Of a stretch of 64,000 nt of DNA, positions 63,435 through 64,000 are shown piece by piece; within the stretch, counting starts at the first letter, position 1, and every line of letters begins with the position of its first letter. Below the pieces are notes generated by a model, which was given only the letters and a program-made list of their open reading frames with translations, made no database searches and had not been told where the DNA came from. The translations under genes and the position numbers were made by a program. Source of the stretch: CAWAMD01 sp963783045 (GTDB lineage: Bacteria; Actinomycetota; Nitriliruptoria; Nitriliruptorales; Nitriliruptoraceae); the NCBI GenBank assembly GCA_963783045.1, contig CAWAMD010000001.1, positions 620,001 through 684,000 of the forward strand, given 5' to 3'.

Positions 63435-63738
63435 TCACGTCTCGTCGGCGTGGGCCGGCGCCTCGCTGCGCACGCCCGGCGGCAGCTCACCGCTGACGCG
63501 CTCCCACAGGCCGGCGGCGCTCCGGCGGGCGACGAGCCGTGCGACACCCACCAGCGCGCCGGTGACCAGCGTCCACAGCAGCGCCGTCGTCCACGACGTC
63601 TCCGGGTGCCGCCGGGTTCGTGGGCGGATCGCCGCCGGTGGCCCGCCGCCATCCCGCCGAGGCGGCGTTGCGTGCCGCCATGGCCGCGGCGACGCTCGCC
63701 AGGGTCGCGACGACCTTCCACCTGGTGTCCTCGTCCAC
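63435..63738 (-). pseudogene. DUF4235-like small membrane protein, frameshifted
   Basis: ATG 63738 begins MDEDTRWKVVATLASVAAAM and runs to GGDPPTNPAAP, as DUF4235 proteins do. The frame then fails; the next frame reads ETSWTTALLWTLVTGALVGV, ARLVARRSA and the LPP motif of the family's end. Removing one base near 63602-63606 (in CCGGG) restores about 100 residues. The rest of the domain is intact. Function of the family is unknown; it is usually a small two-helix membrane protein. Confidence 0.75.
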
Positions 63739-63830
63739 ACCGCGTCCTTCGTCTCGGCGTCGGGTGTGCCGGCACGATACGGCCCGCAGCTCGGTGCGGC
63801 GGGCGAGCGCCCCGGCCGGTCGCCAGCGGG

Positions 63831-64000
63831 TCAGGCGGGGACGGTGGGGAGCAGGGCCGGGGCGCGCTGTGGCTCGGGGAGCAGGTCGGCGGGCCAGCGC
63901 TTGCGCGACTTGGCCGAGAGCTTGTCGAGCAGCGTCATGGCGACGGGGTCGTCCTGGCCGGGCTTGGCCTCGACGAGGCCGGCGTCGATGACGGCCTTCA
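63831..64000 (-). CDS. C-terminal end of an unidentified protein (partial)
   Basis: The last 55 residues of a gene that begins beyond the window: KAVIDAGLVEAKPGQDD, then MTLLDKLSAKSRKRWP and a proline-rich tail ending PALLPTVPA. The open frame and codon use fit a real gene. No family could be recognised from this fragment. Confidence 0.55.
   Translation of the reverse strand, partial: KAVIDAGLVEAKPGQDDPVAMTLLDKLSAKSRKRWPADLLPEPQRAPALLPTVPA

Overview
This window comes from a bacterium of very high GC content. It uses many GTG starts and a few TTG starts, has short intergenic gaps and frequent 4-base ATGA/GTGA overlaps. The gene content points to Actinomycetota: an ECF sigma factor with a zinc-finger anti-sigma factor, a 7Fe ferredoxin, a cytochrome c oxidase whose subunit II carries a haem c domain, a PIG-L deacetylase and an OctT-like SGNH enzyme. 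I cannot place it below phylum level. I see no rRNA, tRNA, CRISPR array, insertion sequence or prophage. Nearly all genes look chromosomal and housekeeping or general accessory.

Layout: 1-5.5 kb holds the end of an alpha-oxoamine synthase, an orphan AbiEi/DUF559 protein and a frameshifted cobalamin-dependent methionine synthase (metH). 5.9-9.7 kb is a TetR - ABC ATPase - FtsX-type permease operon (minus strand) with a clear operator. 9.8-13.1 kb has two tiny hypothetical genes, an ECF sigma/anti-sigma pair and a MATE exporter. 12.8-18.8 kb carries an SRPBCC-like protein, an RlmD/TrmA-like RNA methyltransferase coupled to a lipoprotein, a frameshifted prmA, a hypothetical gene and an AI-2E-type membrane protein. 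18.9-24.1 kb has a large LPTTG-anchored M14 carboxypeptidase and an ABC-2 exporter. 24.4-32.7 kb is the respiratory cluster: caa3-type oxidase subunits II, I, III and IV, a membrane cupredoxin, a methyltransferase, haem O synthase and haem A synthase. 32.7-40.7 kb holds an SGNH enzyme, an orphan pilin, a thiolase-like protein, a frameshifted lytic transglycosylase, a thioredoxin-DsbD fusion and an AurF-like diiron oxygenase. 40.8-48.8 kb contains an AspT-like transporter, a DUF1003 protein, a hydroxyacid dehydrogenase, endonuclease III and a Trk potassium-uptake operon with a previously uncalled 47-residue membrane protein. 49-63.3 kb has ispH, an RNase D-like enzyme, PIG-L, flavin reductase, YjbQ, upp, a BMP lipoprotein, pyruvate kinase, a phosphatase/nuclease-like protein, and a polyphosphate operon (Ppk1-Nudix fusion, SixA-like phosphatase, Ppx/GppA). 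The window ends with fdxA, a frameshifted DUF4235 gene and the end of an unidentified gene.

Three themes stand out beyond ordinary genes. First, several families of intergenic palindromes: four copies of a GTGAA-ended dyad, a tandem pair of 52-base dyads, and a 169-base foldback element with 11-base flanking repeats. Second, five genes, and probably a sixth, are broken by single-base indels that restore a full family domain when corrected. That density suggests either assembly error or real decay, and it must be settled before metH or prmA are called absent. Third, many genes have a TANNNT hexamer 6-8 bases before the start codon, the pattern expected for leaderless transcription.
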